Source of the DNA: JASHVB01 sp035535035
GTDB taxonomy: Bacteria; Pseudomonadota; Alphaproteobacteria; Acetobacterales; Acetobacteraceae
Direction: 5' to 3'
NCBI GenBank assembly: GCA_035535035.1
Contig: DATLQW010000145.1
Location: forward strand, 3,078 to 67,077
Length of the DNA: 64,000 nucleotides
The first letter of the stretch is position 1. Every line of letters begins with the position of its first letter. Shown one piece after another: positions 61,746 through 64,000 of the stretch. A program made the translations under genes and the position numbers. Below the pieces are notes generated by a model that had not been told where the DNA came from, did not search any database, and saw only the letters and a list, made by a program, of their open reading frames with translations.

Positions 61746-62930
61746 ATGCTCGGTCCGCACCCGTTCAGCCTGTTCGTCAATCCGCGGCTCGGCACGCCCG
61801 GCATCACCGTGCTGCCCGCCTCCGGTTTCCGCCGCGCCAAGGCGGAAATAACCGCTTGGCCCGGCTACGCCCCCACCCCCCTGCGCGACCTGCCGGACCT
61901 GGCCCACCAGGCCGGCATCGCCACGCTCCGCCTGAAGGACGAAGCGAGCCGCTTCGGCCTCGGCTCCTTCAAGGCGCTCGGCGGTGCCTACGCTGTCGCC
62001 ACCGTGCTGCGCAATGAACTTGCCCGCACCGGCGTCACCCCGGCCGCCTCGACCGCCGACCTCGAAGCCGGCACCCACCGCGCCGCCACCGAGCGCATCA
62101 CGGTCACCTGCGCCACCGACGGCAACCACGGTCGCGCAGTTGCCTGGGGCGCGCAGCGCTTCCACGCCGCCTGCGTCATCTACCTTCACGCCGCCGTCAG
62201 CCAGGCCCGCGCCGGCGCCATCGCCAGCTACGGGGCGACAATCCGCCGCGTCCCCGGCACCTACGACACCGCCGTCCGCAAATGCGCGCGCGAAGCCGAA
62301 GCGCACGACTGGCAAATCGTCTCCGATACCTCCTGGCCCGGCTATACCGAAATCCCGCGCGACATCATGCAGGGCTACCGCCTCATGGCCGACGAGGCGG
62401 CCGATCAGTGGACCGGCCCCCCGCCGACCCACGTCTTCATCCAGGGCGGGGTGGGCGGCGTTGCCGCCGCGGTCTCCGTGCAAAGCCGCGCCCGTTTTAC
62501 CCCAACCCCCGCGCTGATCGTCGTCGAGCCCGACCGCGCCGCCTGCCTCTACGCCAGCGCGGAACTCGGCGAGCGCACCGCCATCCCCGGCGACCTCGAC
62601 ACCATCATGGCCGGCCTCGCCTGCGGCCAACCCAGTCTGCTTGCCTGGCAGGAGCTGGACCGTGCTGCCGCGGCGTTCATGGCAATCCCCGACGAGGCCG
62701 CCGTGGCCACCCTGCGCCTGTTGGCAGCGGCGGGAACCGTCGCCCGCGCATCGGGCGTCGCCGGCCTGGCGGGCTGCTTGCTCGCCGCCGCCGATCCCGC
62801 CGCGCGCGCCACGCTCGGGCTCGGCGCAAGCAGTCGCGTGCTTTTGTTCGGCACCGAAGGGGCAACCGATCCGGAACAATCCGCGAAACCCGCGGGGGAT
62901 TCCCGTGGGCCGCATCCGTTCACGGCATAG
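61746..62930 (+). CDS. dpaL: diaminopropionate ammonia-lyase
   Basis: 394 residues from ATG 61746. Motifs: PGYAPTPLRDLPDLA, LRLKDEASRFGLGSFKALGGAYA with the PLP lysine, VTCATDGNHGRAVAWGAQ, VSDTSWPGYTEIPRDIMQGY, IQGGVGGVAAAV and LLFGTEGATDPE. The enzyme converts 2,3-diaminopropionate to pyruvate and ammonia. It stands alone; YgeX-type clusters are not seen. The 3' end carries a PEQSAKPAGDSRGPHPFTA tail not conserved in the family. Confidence 0.9.
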   Translation: MLGPHPFSLFVNPRLGTPGITVLPASGFRRAKAEITAWPGYAPTPLRDLPDLAHQAGIATLRLKDEASRFGLGSFKALGGAYAVATVLRNELARTGVTPAASTADLEAGTHRAATERITVTCATDGNHGRAVAWGAQRFHAACVIYLHAAVSQARAGAIASYGATIRRVPGTYDTAVRKCAREAEAHDWQIVSDTSWPGYTEIPRDIMQGYRLMADEAADQWTGPPPTHVFIQGGVGGVAAAVSVQSRARFTPTPALIVVEPDRAACLYASAELGERTAIPGDLDTIMAGLACGQPSLLAWQELDRAAAAFMAIPDEAAVATLRLLAAAGTVARASGVAGLAGCLLAAADPAARATLGLGASSRVLLFGTEGATDPEQSAKPAGDSRGPHPFTA

Positions 62931-63036
62931 TTAGTGGTTTTTCAACCAGTTGTGGTTAACAGGGAGGGGCCGGACCGGGATATTGCCGGGTTCTTCAGGC
63001 GTTATCGGTAGCGATACGGCGTTGATATGGAGCGCG

Positions 63037-63564
63037 ATGATGTTCGCCGCCAAGCCCATCCTGGCCGCAGTACTGGCCGTCGCCGTGGGGTACGCCGCGT
63101 ATCCCTACGTGACCCTGTATCGGCTCAGCGACGCGATCCAGGCCGGTGACGCCACGACCTTGCGGGCGCTGGTCGATTGGCCTGCGGTGCGCGCGGGCAT
63201 CAAGCAGGATATCTGCGACAACGTTGCCGCCGATCCGGCGGTGACCGTCAGCGACGGGAAGCTGCCCGCGTTCGGCGCCTCGTTCGTGCGCGGCATCGCC
63301 GCCAATGCCGTGGATCAGGACGTCACCGCGGAAGGACTGGTGGACATGACGCAGCGCCACGCCGCCGGCTCGGCAACGCAAGGTGCGGCGGTGCAGGTGA
63401 ACTGGGCGTTCTTCCATGATCCGACCGATTTCATCGTCAGCCTCGATGCGCCGGGACAACGGGGCCCGATCAAACTGCGAATGAGCCTGAAGGACGCGGC
63501 CTGGCGGGTCACCCGCATCTGGCTGCCGGTCGCCTTGCTCCGGCAAGCGAGCGCGCGGACCTGA
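63037..63564 (+). CDS. DUF2939-like protein with N-terminal membrane anchor
   Basis: 175 residues from ATG 63037 (a second ATG follows directly). One N-terminal segment (PILAAVLAVAVGYAAYPYVTLY) serves as anchor or signal. LSDAIQAGDATTLRALVDWPAVRAGIKQD and the C-terminal LKDAAWRVTRIWLP match the DUF2939 pattern. The bulk should be periplasmic. Function unknown. Confidence 0.8.
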   Translation: MMFAAKPILAAVLAVAVGYAAYPYVTLYRLSDAIQAGDATTLRALVDWPAVRAGIKQDICDNVAADPAVTVSDGKLPAFGASFVRGIAANAVDQDVTAEGLVDMTQRHAAGSATQGAAVQVNWAFFHDPTDFIVSLDAPGQRGPIKLRMSLKDAAWRVTRIWLPVALLRQASART

Positions 63565-63685
63565 TACCGCCGATCGGTGCTCCGTCACCCACAAGCCGAG
63601 GCGAAGAATACTCCGCTCGCCGTCGGCCGGCGCACGGCAATCACGACAAGTACGCACGCTGTCGCATGAGCTTCTCCCGCGGCTC

Positions 63686-63769
63686 CCGCTAGTGCCGCCC
63701 GTCACTGATTCTGCGGTCGAGCTCTGAACCGCTCGCTCCGGCAACACCGGCAGTGCCCGTGGAAACCGC
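63686..63769 (+). repeat. dispersed 84-bp repeat, copy B
   Basis: Gapless match to 1211-1294 (see copy A). It lies in the gene-free stretch 63565-63972, downstream of the DUF2939-like gene. Confidence 0.6.
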
Positions 63770-63795
63770 CCGATCCACCGGGCCGCCGCACGAAC

Positions 63796-63834
63796 CAATC
63801 CACCGGGCCAATCCACCGGACCAATCCACCGGGC
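63796..63834. repeat. three tandem copies of a 13-bp unit
   Basis: CCAATCCACCGGG occurs at 63796, 63809 (last base A) and 63822 in direct tandem. A related CGATCCACCGGG word lies just upstream at about 63771. Confidence 0.75.
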
Positions 63835-63891
63835 GAGCCTCGCCACATCCGTGGCGCGCGTGCGTATCTCTGACATATCCAGTTATTCCCA

Positions 63892-63920
63892 TTGACACAC
63901 ACCCCCCGCCATGCTACACG
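63892..63920 (+). promoter_or_regulatory. possible promoter of the gene entering the right edge
   Basis: TTGACA at 63892-63897, exactly 17 nt, then TACACG at 63915-63920. The -35 is perfect; the -10 is partial. Confidence 0.35.
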
Positions 63921-63972
63921 CCATGCGCGCTACGCAACCCGCCACGAAAGACCGCGCCGTATCCGTCCCGCC

Positions 63973-64000
63973 ATGATGCACGATCCACTCACCACTCCGG
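63973..64000 (+). CDS. possible start of a gene cut by the window end
   Basis: ATGATGCACGATCC opens a frame (MMHDPLTTP) to the window edge. A 17-codon frame from ATG 63923 ends in a TGA that overlaps this ATG. Too short to identify. Confidence 0.25.

Overview
The window is high-GC DNA (about 70% by eye) from a chromosome that looks alphaproteobacterial, most likely Rhodospirillales/Acetobacteraceae. Reasons: the bc1 set petABC, an sdhE-mfd pair, a short-form hisG, aerobic hemF, and the run glyA-nrdR-ribD-ribE-ribB-ribH-nusB, together with many short palindromic repeats of the kind common in that group. The placement is inference from gene content; no 16S rRNA or tRNA gene was seen.

Layout. 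1-7.2 kb: the 3' end of mutL, a repeat-rich gap with a 306-bp inverted-repeat-bounded AT-rich element, a lone amino-acid ABC ATPase, and an outer-membrane beta-barrel gene next to a WecG/TagA-type glycosyltransferase. 7.4-18.3 kb: an N-acyl-D-amino-acid deacylase-like amidohydrolase, a broken group II intron, a TIGR03915-UdgX DNA repair fusion, a CobW GTPase, a metallophosphoesterase, a dienelactone hydrolase, and a CoA-transferase/MaoC pair. 18.5-27.9 kb: a chemoreceptor, then the minus-strand one-carbon/riboflavin cluster, interrupted by a Uma2 gene and containing a RibB whose RibA-like domain has lost its zinc cysteines. 28.2-30 kb: a Rieske oxygenase and a pdxA remnant.

30.2-42.1 kb is the main accessory region: a complete-looking type I-G (formerly I-U) CRISPR-Cas locus. 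A WYL-domain regulator is divergent from csb1-csb2-cas3-cas8-like genes joined by 0-4 nt junctions. A gap follows with a small helix-turn-helix gene and a strong hairpin, then a cas4-cas1 fusion, cas2, a leader and a 14-repeat array. Two similar sites lie in the divergent intergenic region and are candidate operators for the WYL protein.

42.2-64 kb: hemF, petABC, mtnP, hisG, a Uma2 gene followed by a duplicated scrap of hisG and a ParE-like scrap, a membrane-protein/XRE pair with two matching operators, mfd and sdhE, a large hybrid histidine kinase, msrP with a small membrane partner, a D-cysteine desulfhydrase, nested degenerate insertion sequences, a diaminopropionate ammonia-lyase and a DUF2939-like protein. 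Several dispersed repeats occur more than once in the window, including an 84-bp sequence near both ends.
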